From positions 2,728,001 through 2,792,000 of the forward strand of contig NZ_AP024646.1 in the NCBI RefSeq assembly GCF_019977235.1: a stretch of 64,000 nt of DNA, written 5' to 3'. Of this stretch, positions 1-8,788 are shown piece by piece; position 1 is the first letter of the stretch, and each line of letters begins with the position of its first letter. The notes below the pieces were generated by a model that was not told the DNA's origin, did no database searches, and saw only the letters and a program-made list of their open reading frames with translations. This stretch comes from Arthrobacter sp. StoSoilB5. GTDB taxonomy: Bacteria; Actinomycetota; Actinomycetes; Actinomycetales; Micrococcaceae. A program made the translations under genes and the position numbers.

Positions 1-175
1 TTCGAGCACTTGTCCCTGCCCCGACCAGAATGGCTCGTGCCGCTACATCCCACCCGGAAGCGTCTTCGTTGTCGTCCTGAGGAGTGGCAGGCGCCAATTC
101 AGTAAACCTCACGCCGATGGCGCCGAACCCACCGGCCTCAACAGTTTCTGGTGCCCGAACACCGGCATTATGCAC
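1..175 (-). CDS. Possible partial coding frame running off the left edge
   Basis: On the minus strand one frame stays open from a GTG near 175 to the window edge. An in-frame TGA lies about 30 bases upstream of that GTG. The frame reads as a plausible protein (VHNAGVRAPETVEAGG near its start), and its codons favour G/C at third positions as real genes here do. No ribosome binding site is obvious and I recognise no family. It could be the 5' end of a minus-strand gene divergent from the hydantoinase pair, or chance. Confidence 0.25.
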   Translation of the reverse strand, partial: MHNAGVRAPETVEAGGFGAIGVRFTELAPATPQDDNEDASGWDVAARAILVGAGTSAR

Positions 176-290
176 ACTGCCCGTCCAGCTGTAGCCGAAT
201 CATGCAGTATGCCCACCATCTTGGTCGGCCCCGTATGTACCGTGATCTCTCACACACAAAGTTCCATTCCAAGACCATGAGGAGATACAC

Positions 291-2342
291 ATGCCGAACT
301 ACAGGGTGTCGATGGATATCGGCGGAACCTTTACTGACATTGTGGCGTACGACCAGGACGCGGGAACCTACGCGGCTACGAAAGCGTCCACCACACCGGG
401 GAACCTGAGTGCCGGAGTCATTGCCGGCCTCGAATCGATAGTTGATGATCTATCGGACATCGATTTCCTGGTCCACGGCACCACCCAGGGCCTGAACGCG
501 TTCCTGGAACGTCGTGGGGTTCCCGTGCTACTGCTGTCAACGGCCGGCATCGAAGATACCTATCACATTGCCCGCGGCCCCCGTCTGGAGCTCTACAATG
601 CTCAGTACCGCAAGCCTGCCCCGCTGATTGAGCGCAAGGACGTCATCGGCGTCGGTGGCAGGTTGGACAGTCAAGGCCAGGAACTCGTGCCCTTGGACGA
701 ACTGGCAGTTCGCCAGGCAGCGCGCCGGGCAGTGGATGAGGGGTACGGCGCCGTCGCGGTTGCATTCCTGTTCAGCTACAAGAACCCCTCGCATGAACTC
801 AGGGCCCGCGAAATCCTGATCGAGGAACTCGGACAAGACTTCACAGTCTCCCTTTCGCACGAAGCAGCCAAGGAATGGCGCGAATACGAACGCACGTCCT
901 CCGCCGTCGTGGAGGCTTATACGGGGCCGGTTGTACGCAACTACCTCCTGGACCTGGAAGAGAAACTCGCTCACCGGGGAGTGGAAGCCCCGCTGCACAT
1001 CATGCAGTCCTCCGGCGGCGTCCTTACCGCCGAGTCCGCCCGTAAGCGCCCGCTGCAGACGCTGCTTTCCGGCCCCGTCGGCGGTGCCATGGGCGATGTC
1101 GAACTGGCGGGTGTCTCGGGCAGCCGCAACCTCATCGGTGTGGACATGGGCGGCACATCCTTTGACGTTTCCTTAGTGGTTGACGGCAAGCCGGACGTCT
1201 CCACGGAGGCCCACCTTGAAGGTCTGCCGATGCTCATGAGCGTTGTCAATATCCACACCGTCGGCGCTGGTGGCGGCTCCGTCGCTTGGCTCGAAGCCGG
1301 CGGCCTCCGGGTCGGACCACGTTCCGCAGGAGCCAATCCCGGGCCGGCCTGCTACGGCCGCGGCGGGACGGAACCCACCGTTACCGACGCAAACCTCGTG
1401 CTCGGCCGTGTCGACCCCGACTGGTTCGCCGGCGGACAGGTCGCCTTGGACCGTGAAGCCGCGATAACAGCCCTGAAAACAGTCGGTGACCAACTCGGGC
1501 TGGACCCCATAGCCATGGCCGAAGGCATCTGCGACGTCGCCAACTCGCAGATGGCCCAGGCCATTCGGACCATCACCATCTCCCGGGGTATCGAACCCCG
1601 CGACTTCTCCCTCGTGGCATTCGGCGGAGCTGGACCCATGCACGCCGTCTTCCTCGCTAAGGAGCTTGGCATCCCGGAAACGGTCGTTCCCCGCTTCCCC
1701 GGCGCTTTCTCGGCCTGGGGCATGCTGCAAACCAACATCCGCAAGGACTTTTCCGAACCCTACTTCTACCTCGACGAAGACATCGATGTGGCAGATATGG
1801 CTGGCATCCTGCGCTCGATGGAAGTCGAAGGCCTGTCGTCACTGGTCTCGGAAGGGGTCCCGGAGGAAAGCCGCGCCACGACGGCGTCCGTGGACGTCCG
1901 TTATCAATCGCAGGAGTTCTCCCTGAACGTTCCGCTGACGTCCGCTGACGAACCCGAATCTCCCGGCTTCATCGCCAACCTCGCTGTTCGCTTTTCCGCG
2001 ATGTATCACGAGCGCTACGGCCACTCCAACCTCGGCGCCCCGATCGAAATCGTCACGTTGCGGACGCAGGCCGTCGGCGACCTGGGACGGCTGGAAGCTC
2101 CGAGCTACGTCACTGCACAGGGGCCGGAGTTCAAGCACGAAATCCGCCAAGTGGTCTTTGACCACGTCGAGCACGACACCATCGTAGTCCGCAGGGACGA
2201 CCTCGGCGCTGGCCACACATTCGAAGGACCCGCCATCATCGTGGAGCAGACCGCCACCACCGTGGTTCCCCCCGGGTTCAACGTCACGGTCGACGAGCTC
2301 GGCTCACTGGTCATCCGCTCTGAAAACGTCGAAGGAAACTGA
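291..2342 (+). CDS. Hydantoinase/oxoprolinase family protein, subunit A (HyuA-like)
   Basis: A 683-residue protein of the HyuA / acetone carboxylase beta / 5-oxoprolinase family. These enzymes use ATP to phosphorylate a carbonyl or amide substrate, which is then opened or carboxylated with a partner subunit. The ASKHA-fold phosphate motifs are visible: MDIGGTFTDI near residue 8 and GVDMGGTSFDVSL near 283. The family's C-terminal beta domain ends with FEGPAIIVEQTATTVVPPG near 643. The ATG follows a good AGGAG site. HyuB starts 11 bases after the stop, so the two should be co-translated as one complex. The exact substrate (hydantoin, oxoproline-like lactam, or ketone) cannot be read from sequence. 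Family assignment is firm, substrate open. Confidence 0.93.
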   Translation: MPNYRVSMDIGGTFTDIVAYDQDAGTYAATKASTTPGNLSAGVIAGLESIVDDLSDIDFLVHGTTQGLNAFLERRGVPVLLLSTAGIEDTYHIARGPRLELYNAQYRKPAPLIERKDVIGVGGRLDSQGQELVPLDELAVRQAARRAVDEGYGAVAVAFLFSYKNPSHELRAREILIEELGQDFTVSLSHEAAKEWREYERTSSAVVEAYTGPVVRNYLLDLEEKLAHRGVEAPLHIMQSSGGVLTAESARKRPLQTLLSGPVGGAMGDVELAGVSGSRNLIGVDMGGTSFDVSLVVDGKPDVSTEAHLEGLPMLMSVVNIHTVGAGGGSVAWLEAGGLRVGPRSAGANPGPACYGRGGTEPTVTDANLVLGRVDPDWFAGGQVALDREAAITALKTVGDQLGLDPIAMAEGICDVANSQMAQAIRTITISRGIEPRDFSLVAFGGAGPMHAVFLAKELGIPETVVPRFPGAFSAWGMLQTNIRKDFSEPYFYLDEDIDVADMAGILRSMEVEGLSSLVSEGVPEESRATTASVDVRYQSQEFSLNVPLTSADEPESPGFIANLAVRFSAMYHERYGHSNLGAPIEIVTLRTQAVGDLGRLEAPSYVTAQGPEFKHEIRQVVFDHVEHDTIVVRRDDLGAGHTFEGPAIIVEQTATTVVPPGFNVTVDELGSLVIRSENVEGN

Positions 2343-2352
2343 GGTACCAAAA

Positions 2353-4026
2353 ATGACAATTACAGCAGTCAAAACCCTGGATCCCGTCACCGTGGAAATC
2401 ATCCGCAACGCGCTCACCAGCGCCGCGGATGACATGAACGCCACCCTGATCCGTTCCGCTTACTCACCCATCCTCTACGAGGGCGGGGACTGCGTCGTGG
2501 CCCTGCTGGACACCGAACACCGCGTGCTCGGACAGTCCGCCGGCCTACCGCTGTTCCTCGGCAACCTCGAAACCTGTTCCATCGCCGTGGAGGAGATGTA
2601 CGGCCGCGCGGTCTGGCAGGAAGGAGACATTTGGATCCTCAACGACTCATACCTGGGCGGCACCCACCTGAACGATGTGACCCTTTTCGCTCCGATCTTC
2701 GACGAGGGCGCGGTGGTCGGATTCGCGGCCACCCGTGCGCACTGGATGGACATGGGGTCCAAAGATGTGGGCGGCTCGATGGATTCGACCGACATCTTCC
2801 AGGAAGGCTTCAGGATGGGGCCGGTCAAGCTGGTCGAAGCCGGTATAGAGACTTCTGTCGTTGACCTGATCCGGACCAACGTGCGCTTCCCCTACCAGAC
2901 CATTGGTGACATGCACGCGATGATCGCAGCCCTCCGGATGGGGACCACCCGCATGAAGGAGCTCGTGGGCCGGTACGGGATGGAGCAGTTGGATGCCGCC
3001 CGGGATGAGATCTTCCGCCAAACGGAGGAAATCGAGCGTGCGACCGTACGCAACATCCCGGACGGGGTTTACGAAGCCGAGGGCTTCCTGGACAACGACG
3101 GCATCAATCTGGACACTCCGATTCCGATCAAGCTGCGGATCACCGTAGCCGGCGACACCGTTGACTTCGACGTCACCGGTTCGGCGGACCAGACCATGGG
3201 GCCGGTCAACTGCGGCGCCGCCCAGGCCGTCTCGGCACTGCGCGTGGGCTACAAACTCCTTGTCAGCCCGGACTCCAACTCCAACGGCGGATCATTCCGG
3301 CCAATGACCACTCAGGTGCGGTCTGGCTCAGTGCTCGGGGCCGTAACGCCAGCCCCGTGCCAGTGGTACTTCTCCCACCTTGGGCTGCTGATCGACCTCG
3401 TCTCCAAGGCCATGGCCCCGGCCATGCCCGAACGCGTCGCCAGCGCCAGCCACGGTGACTCAATGATCATCACTGCCGCCGGTTTTGACACCCGCTTCGG
3501 CCGGAACTTCGTCACCATGGAAGCCACTCTGGGCGGCTGGGGTGCCTGGCAGGGCACGGATGGTGAATCCGCCATGATCAACAACGTCAACGGCTCACTC
3601 AAGGACCTGCCCATCGAGATGCTGGAGACCCGCTACCCGTTCCGGATCAACGAGTACTCCATCCGCCCGAACTCCGGCGGCCCCGGGCAGTACCGCGGCG
3701 GCAACGGCGTGGTGCGCGAATACGAATTCCTGGCCGACTGCGTGGTCGGGCTCTGGTTCGAACGGTCAAAGACGCCCGCCTGGGGGCTCTTCGGCGGCTC
3801 GGACGCCCAAGGCCCGGAAGTTGTGATCAACCCCGGGCGGCGTGATGAGGTCCGCACCCTGAAGGCGAACGCCCACAAGGTCAAGGCCGGCGACGTCGTC
3901 CGCCTCGCCGTGGGTGGCGGCGGCGGCTTCGGAGAGGTCTCCAAGCGCTCCCGCGAGGACATCACATACGACATAGTCAATGGATTCATCACCGAGGACT
4001 TCGCCAAGACGCACTACGGCTACTAA
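2353..4026 (+). CDS. Hydantoinase B/oxoprolinase family protein (HyuB-like)
   Basis: A 557-residue partner subunit of the HyuA-like protein, of normal family length. Family signatures include PVTVEIIRNAL at the N-terminus, NDSYLGGTHLNDV near residue 96 and a glycine-rich C-terminal stretch (VGGGGGFGEV near 519) typical of HyuB and acetone carboxylase alpha subunits. It starts with ATG eleven bases after hyuA, behind GAGGTACC. In the family this subunit completes ATP-dependent hydrolysis or carboxylation. A short perfect stem (GGATGG / CCATCC, 4035-4051) lies between this gene and the next. The complex is probably cytoplasmic, with no signal peptide or membrane segment. Confidence 0.93.
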   Translation: MTITAVKTLDPVTVEIIRNALTSAADDMNATLIRSAYSPILYEGGDCVVALLDTEHRVLGQSAGLPLFLGNLETCSIAVEEMYGRAVWQEGDIWILNDSYLGGTHLNDVTLFAPIFDEGAVVGFAATRAHWMDMGSKDVGGSMDSTDIFQEGFRMGPVKLVEAGIETSVVDLIRTNVRFPYQTIGDMHAMIAALRMGTTRMKELVGRYGMEQLDAARDEIFRQTEEIERATVRNIPDGVYEAEGFLDNDGINLDTPIPIKLRITVAGDTVDFDVTGSADQTMGPVNCGAAQAVSALRVGYKLLVSPDSNSNGGSFRPMTTQVRSGSVLGAVTPAPCQWYFSHLGLLIDLVSKAMAPAMPERVASASHGDSMIITAAGFDTRFGRNFVTMEATLGGWGAWQGTDGESAMINNVNGSLKDLPIEMLETRYPFRINEYSIRPNSGGPGQYRGGNGVVREYEFLADCVVGLWFERSKTPAWGLFGGSDAQGPEVVINPGRRDEVRTLKANAHKVKAGDVVRLAVGGGGGFGEVSKRSREDITYDIVNGFITEDFAKTHYGY

Positions 4027-4068
4027 GCCCCACCAGCGGATGGGTTCCCATCCAGAAGGGAGGACTCC

Positions 4069-4524
4069 ATGAGTTCCCAATATCAATCCTTCGACGACGT
4101 TTACGAAAACGCCCGGAAAGAAGTCGGCGTCACCCTCTTTACCGTCTCAGTCATCGCCGACGACGGCGCCAGCATGGCCCGCGTCTACACCACCCATCCG
4201 GATGTCTATCCGGTAGGCGGGAAGAAGACGCTCGACGGCGACACGAACCGGGTGTGGCTTGAACAGGTTCTCAAGGGACAGCAGCCGTTCCTGGGGGCGG
4301 ACAAGGAAGCGGTCCGCGCATTCTTCTTTGATTCGGAAACGATCGAGTCATTGGGCTGCGGGGCTATCGTGAACGTTCCGGTCGTGAGCAGCGGCCGGAC
4401 TATCGGATCCATGAACTTCCTCGCCCCTGAGGGCAGCTATGACCAGGACTCCGTAGAGGCAGCCGTGGATGTCGCCCGCCGTTCCGTCCATCTGCTTGAA
4501 GAAGCCCTTACCACCGCCAACTAG
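4069..4524 (+). CDS. GAF domain-containing protein
   Basis: A 151-residue protein that is essentially one GAF domain. The C-terminal half carries the usual GAF core (GCGAIVNVPVVSSGRTIGSMNF near residue 105, written here only to show the family strand-turn-strand), ending in a helix. It starts at ATG after AAGGGAGGA. It sits 42 bases after the HyuB-like gene and before the amidohydrolase, so it is probably part of the same operon. It may sense or bind the pathway's small molecule, as stand-alone GAF proteins can, but it has no DNA-binding or catalytic domain that I can see. GAF call good, role unknown. Confidence 0.75.
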   Translation: MSSQYQSFDDVYENARKEVGVTLFTVSVIADDGASMARVYTTHPDVYPVGGKKTLDGDTNRVWLEQVLKGQQPFLGADKEAVRAFFFDSETIESLGCGAIVNVPVVSSGRTIGSMNFLAPEGSYDQDSVEAAVDVARRSVHLLEEALTTAN

Positions 4525-4530
4525 TTCCTT

Positions 4531-4563
4531 CGCGGGCGGGTACCAATTGGGGGCCCGCCCGCG
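4531..4563. terminator. Intergenic GC-rich stem-loop between GAF and amidohydrolase genes
   Basis: Perfect 10-base arms, CGCGGGCGGG at 4531-4540 and CCCGCCCGCG at 4554-4563, with a 13-base loop. There is no T-tract, and the downstream gene starts 25 bases later on the same strand. It is therefore more likely an attenuating or mRNA-stabilising hairpin than a full terminator. Confidence 0.5.
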
Positions 4564-4587
4564 CTGGGCCACAGGAAGGACCTACAC

Positions 4588-5841
4588 GTGACCACTCCGG
4601 GAAGCCTGACAATACGGAATGCCCTGATCTTCGACGGTGAATCACCCGAACTGATTGAGGGCTCCATCAGCATCCGGGACGGCCGGATCACAGGGGCAGG
4701 GCAGGAGGTGGAAGAGGCCGGCATCGTCCTTGACGCCGGCGGCCGCACCGTGATTCCAGGACTTATCGATGCACATTTTCATGCTTACGCGCTCAGCCTG
4801 ACGTCTGCCACGAACGAGACGGGACCACTTAGCTATTCCGCACTGGCTGGGGCAAGGCGCCTCGCTGCTGCACTGCTCCGTGGATTCACAGCGGTTCGTG
4901 ACGTGGCGGGCGGTGACGTCGGCCTTGCCAACGCCATCGAGGAGGGACTGTACCCTGGTCCACGCTACTTCTTCACGGGACCGGCGCTAAGCCAAACAGG
5001 AGGCCACGGCGATATCCGGGCCGCGAACGACGGAGGATGCTTCCATGGCGGCCACATGTGCGAAGTGGTGGACGGCGCCGATGACCTGCTGCGGGCCGTG
5101 CGCCACCGATTCCGAACCGGCGCCACCGCGATAAAGCTCATGACCTCCGGAGGGGTCGTTTCACCGGTCGATCCGATTCGGGTTCCGCAGTACAGCGCGG
5201 AGGAAATCCGCGTCGTGACGGACGAGGCTTCCCGGCGGGGCAGCTACGCCACGGCCCACGCATATTCGCCCGAGGCCATTCGCCATTCAGTACTTAGTGG
5301 GGTCCGCTGCATCGAACACGGCAATCTGATGGATGCGGAAACCGCCCAGCTCATGGCTGATAACGATGTCTATCTCGTCCCCACCTTGGTGACCTACGAG
5401 GCCATGGAACGACGCGGAGAGGAAGTCGGCCTCACCAAGACGGGAGCGGCCAAGAACCGGGAAGTACTGGAGGCCGGGAGGAACGCGCTGGCACTGGCCC
5501 GGGACGCCGGGGTCCGGATCGGATTCGGAACAGACCTCATGGGTGAACTGGAGGACGAGCAACTGGCCGGACTCCGCCTGCAGTGTGAAGTGCTTGGCGT
5601 GTACGGCGCCCTCCGGTCGGCAACTTCCACCAACGCCACCCTGCTTCGGCGCGCTGACCTGGGAAGCATCACCGAAGGGGCCTGTGCTGACTTGGTTGTG
5701 CTGGACGGGAATCCCTTCCGTGACCCCTCGGTCCTCTGGGACGAAAGTAAGGCGCGCACTGTCATCAAGGCCGGGCAGATCGTCTCTCCCGGTGCCCTTC
5801 GGGGCGCGGCGGACTTCGCGTTAGAGGTATCGGTCGGCTGA
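4588..5841 (+). CDS. Imidazolonepropionase-like metal-dependent amidohydrolase
   Basis: A 417-residue amidohydrolase of the imidazolonepropionase / Xaa-Pro dipeptidase-like group. Visible metal and catalytic features are the HxH motif in DAHFHAY (near residue 60), a lysine in AIKLMTSGG near 181 that could be carboxylated, histidines in TAHAYS (near 224) and CIEHGNL (near 245), and the aspartate in GFGTDLMG (near 312). The start is GTG at 4588 behind AGGAAGGA. Such enzymes hydrolyse cyclic or peptide-like amides. Beside a hydantoinase-type pair, it may act on the same lactam or on the opened carbamoyl or amino-acid product. Convergent with the LysR gene that follows. Confidence 0.88.
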   Translation: MTTPGSLTIRNALIFDGESPELIEGSISIRDGRITGAGQEVEEAGIVLDAGGRTVIPGLIDAHFHAYALSLTSATNETGPLSYSALAGARRLAAALLRGFTAVRDVAGGDVGLANAIEEGLYPGPRYFFTGPALSQTGGHGDIRAANDGGCFHGGHMCEVVDGADDLLRAVRHRFRTGATAIKLMTSGGVVSPVDPIRVPQYSAEEIRVVTDEASRRGSYATAHAYSPEAIRHSVLSGVRCIEHGNLMDAETAQLMADNDVYLVPTLVTYEAMERRGEEVGLTKTGAAKNREVLEAGRNALALARDAGVRIGFGTDLMGELEDEQLAGLRLQCEVLGVYGALRSATSTNATLLRRADLGSITEGACADLVVLDGNPFRDPSVLWDESKARTVIKAGQIVSPGALRGAADFALEVSVG

Positions 5842-5902
5842 AGGTGGGGCATGGCTGCTGCAGCTGCCGGACGACTTCTTCGTTATCGCTGGAAGTTGTG
5901 GC

Positions 5903-6778
5903 TCACGAGGCTACAACGTCTATGAAGAGATCGGCGAGGCGGCTTCGCCGCCACCGGGCGTGAATCATCCATAGAGGGGCCATGATGTCATCTGGGTCGA
6001 TGTCCACGGCCACGACTCCGGTGCGGGAGATGTTCGCATTCGAGGTCGACAGGAGGGCGATGCCTACGTTGGCGGCTGTGAGGGCCAGCTGCGTCTCCAG
6101 GCTCGTGGCGTATCCCTTAACCAATGGCTCGAAGCCCGCAGACCTGCAGGCAGAGACGATCAGGTCGTGGTACGAAGGGTTGTACTCACGCGGCAGGAAG
6201 ACCATCGGCTGCTCACGCAGGTCTACGAGTTTGAGGCTGGTGCGTGCAGCAAGGGGATGTTCCTCAGGCATGAATGCCTTGAATGATTCGTCAAGAAGAT
6301 GTGTGGACACAACCTTGTCGTCCATCGCAGCCGAGCGTACGAATCCGATGTCGATGTTCCCTGCTACCACTGCGCGCACTTGGGCCCCGGCATCCAGGAA
6401 ATGCTGAAGTTCCACCATGCACCCCGGTTCCTTCCCAAGAAGGCGACGGATAAGGTCCGGCACTGGGCCATTGGCGGCGGCGCCGAGACACCCGATCACC
6501 AGGCGGCCAAAAAGCCCGTCCCGTGCATCGAGCACGGTCTCCCGCGCACGCTCCGCCTCGGCAAGAGTTCGACGGCATGACTGGAGGAACAGCTCGCCGA
6601 TCTGCGTCAGACCGACGTCCCGGCTGGTCCGTGTAAGCAGTTGAACGTTCAGCTCGTCTTCGAGCTTGCGGATCTTCTGACTGAGCGCCGGTTGACTTAT
6701 TTCCAACTGCTGGGCGGCCCTTCCGAAGTGCAATTCATCGGCGAGTGTACGGAAGGCCAGCATGTCCTTTAGGTCCAT
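5903..6778 (-). CDS. LysR family transcriptional regulator
   Basis: A 291-residue LysR-type regulator of normal length. The N-terminal winged helix-turn-helix covers about residues 1-60 (AAQQLEISQPALSQKIRKLE). The rest is the two-lobed effector-binding domain. It is transcribed divergently from the ABC transporter / sulfatase run starting at 6963, the standard arrangement for a LysR protein controlling its neighbour. It is convergent with the amidohydrolase gene. The effector is not readable; by position it is probably the imported sulfate ester or a breakdown product. It could also affect the hydantoinase operon, but that promoter is 6 kb away. Confidence 0.92.
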   Translation of the reverse strand: MDLKDMLAFRTLADELHFGRAAQQLEISQPALSQKIRKLEDELNVQLLTRTSRDVGLTQIGELFLQSCRRTLAEAERARETVLDARDGLFGRLVIGCLGAAANGPVPDLIRRLLGKEPGCMVELQHFLDAGAQVRAVVAGNIDIGFVRSAAMDDKVVSTHLLDESFKAFMPEEHPLAARTSLKLVDLREQPMVFLPREYNPSYHDLIVSACRSAGFEPLVKGYATSLETQLALTAANVGIALLSTSNANISRTGVVAVDIDPDDIMAPLWMIHARWRRSRLADLFIDVVAS

Positions 6779-6962
6779 AAGGACAGATTATCGCATGAGA
6801 ACCTGCACCCCATCGACTTATTGATCAGGGAGTTTCAGACTGGACTCATGTTAGAAAAAATCTCCTGCCGACCTGGGCTGGAACCGACGTTCTTGAGATC
6901 GAAAGGTCCTGTTCGCAGCTCTCTAGCTGAGTCATTCGTTCAATTGGAAAGAGGTGCATCTG
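6779..6962. promoter_or_regulatory. Divergent control region between LysR gene and ABC/sulfatase operon
   Basis: A 184-base divergent intergenic region. A partly symmetric T-N11-A type element, TTATCGCATGAGAA at 6788-6801, lies just upstream of the LysR start and resembles a LysR box. The ABC permease has a clear ribosome site (GGAAAGAGG, 6946-6954). I cannot name -35/-10 boxes with confidence. Confidence 0.4.
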
Positions 6963-7844
6963 ATGTTGTGGACCAAGGAATTTGAAGCTCCTCAGCGGCG
7001 GGCCGTCACGGAGACTGGTCCTTCCCGCCCGGCTCCAGCGTCCCCATCTGCGGGTCGACACGTTGGGACCTGGTTCGTACGGTTTGGCCCAACTGTCGTC
7101 TTGATAGTCCTCGGCCTGCTGTTTTGGCAGTTCGTGCTCACCCGGGTCAATTTCTTGGGGATTCCTTCGAGGTACCTGGGTTCTCCCGGGGGGATCCTCG
7201 ATGCACTCGTCACGCTCGTACAGTCCGGCTACACCGGAACCCCGTTGTGGCAGCACTTCCTGGCAAGTATCAGCAGAACACTTTTCGGGGTGGGGCTGGC
7301 TACGGTCATCGGGGTGCCGCTGGGACTGGGTATCGGCCTCAACAGGTTCCTTGACCGGCTGGTTAGCCCGATCATCGGCTTCCTTCGGCCCATCCCGGCA
7401 CTTGCCTGGATTCCGATTGTCGTGATCTGGCTGGGGATCGGTGAACAGTCGAAGGTCTTCGTCATCTTCATGACGGCGGTGCTGTTCGTGTCGACGGGCG
7501 CGGCTCTTGGTGTTCGGGCAGTACCTCAGGATTTCTACCTTGTAGCCCGCAATTATGGACTAAGCCGGTTGCAGTTCCTGAGGCAAGTCGTGCTTCCACC
7601 GGCACTCCCGCAGATCCTTGCGGGGCTGCGAACGGCCCTGACTGTCGGTTGGGCGGTTGTGGTCGCGGCGGAGTTGATCGGCGCATCGCAGGGCCTCGGC
7701 TACATGATCCGTAACTCATCCCAGGTTTTCGACGTCAACACGGGCTACGTGGGGATTCTCCTTATCGGCGTGGTTGGCGTTGCCTTCGAGTACGGGTTCC
7801 GTTACTTCGAGAACCGGCTGTTGCATTGGCAGGTCTCCCGATGA
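6963..7844 (+). CDS. ABC transporter permease, NitT/TauT (SsuC/TauC-like)
   Basis: A membrane permease of about 293 residues with several hydrophobic segments (first near residues 45-65) and the family's EAA-type cytoplasmic loop (ARNYGLSRLQFLRQVVLPP, around residue 190). It matches the nitrate/sulfonate/taurine permease family, which imports small sulfonates, sulfate esters, nitrate and similar anions. I take the ATG at 6963 because GGAAAGAGG sits eight bases before it; an in-frame GTG at 6954 lies inside that site. The stop overlaps the ATPase start (ATGA). A sulfatase three genes later fits a sulfur-containing substrate. Confidence 0.9.
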   Translation: MLWTKEFEAPQRRAVTETGPSRPAPASPSAGRHVGTWFVRFGPTVVLIVLGLLFWQFVLTRVNFLGIPSRYLGSPGGILDALVTLVQSGYTGTPLWQHFLASISRTLFGVGLATVIGVPLGLGIGLNRFLDRLVSPIIGFLRPIPALAWIPIVVIWLGIGEQSKVFVIFMTAVLFVSTGAALGVRAVPQDFYLVARNYGLSRLQFLRQVVLPPALPQILAGLRTALTVGWAVVVAAELIGASQGLGYMIRNSSQVFDVNTGYVGILLIGVVGVAFEYGFRYFENRLLHWQVSR

Positions 7845-8746
7845 ACCAGAAGAACATCCTCTCGTCCCGACCCATCAGAGAGCAGACCATGAACGGCATG
7901 GAGAAAACGCCGGCCCGCGCGATCGGCGACACGAAGATCACCTTGGCCGGTGCAGCCCAGGCATACTCCGTTCGCGGAGGACGCCGGGAAGTACTCACCG
8001 GCCTTGACATCGAAATCAAGACAAACGAAAGCGTCGCTGTTATCGGACCGACCGGCGTCGGCAAGAGCACGCTGCTCCGTCTGATCGCAGGGTTTGAGAG
8101 TCCGACCAGTGGCGAAGTGAAGCTATGGAATGACGGCAGGAGCAGCCTCGCGGAGCCCGCGGCGGACATCGGGTACCTCTTCCAGCAACCGGCTTTGTTC
8201 CCCTGGATGACGGTAAAGGAGAACGTGCTGTTTGGGGCCAGGCACGCAAAGACGTACGGTGCCGATAAGCAGGCCATGTTCTCCCAAGCCGAGTACTTCA
8301 TGGACCGGGTCGGGCTTTCCGACGCGGCGGACCTCTTCCCCTATCAGATCTCAGGGGGAATGCGGGCCCGTACGGCTCTGGCAAGGGTCTTCCTCACCCG
8401 GCCGAAGGTGCTGCTCATGGACGAACCGTTTGGCGCGCTGGATGCCCTGACCCGTCGCGAGATGTACGTGCTCCTGCGCGATCTCGTGTCGACATCACCC
8501 GAGCTCACTACGGTCATGGTCACCCACGACGTCGACGAGGCCATCACTCTGTGCGGAACCATCATGATCATCTCGGGTATCCCGGGAACCATTACCTCGG
8601 TATATCGCAGCGGACTCGCAGCGATGGCGGAGTCGGCGGAGGACCTGCAGCGTGAGCCCGACTACGTCGAGCTCAAAGCAGCGCTCCTCAGGTCGCTCAA
8701 CGCGCGCCGGAATGAAACCAGAACAACCACCGGCACCACATCCTAG
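7841..8746 (+). CDS. ABC transporter ATP-binding protein, NitT/TauT (SsuB/TauB-like)
   Basis: An ABC ATPase of about 301 residues that powers the importer. Order of motifs: Walker A GPTGVGKST (near residue 68), Q-loop LFQQPALFPW (near 112), signature SGGMRARTALAR (near 170), Walker B LLMDEPFGALDAL (near 190) and H-loop MVTHDVDEA (near 226). The ATG at 7841 overlaps the permease stop by four bases (ATGA). An upstream in-frame TTG at 7826 has no advantage. About 30 residues precede the usual domain start; an inner ATG at 7889 is an alternative. Confidence 0.92.
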   Translation: MNQKNILSSRPIREQTMNGMEKTPARAIGDTKITLAGAAQAYSVRGGRREVLTGLDIEIKTNESVAVIGPTGVGKSTLLRLIAGFESPTSGEVKLWNDGRSSLAEPAADIGYLFQQPALFPWMTVKENVLFGARHAKTYGADKQAMFSQAEYFMDRVGLSDAADLFPYQISGGMRARTALARVFLTRPKVLLMDEPFGALDALTRREMYVLLRDLVSTSPELTTVMVTHDVDEAITLCGTIMIISGIPGTITSVYRSGLAAMAESAEDLQREPDYVELKAALLRSLNARRNETRTTTGTTS

Positions 8747-8788
8747 CCAAACCCATAAACATCAATTACGAATCAACGGAGATCGAAA

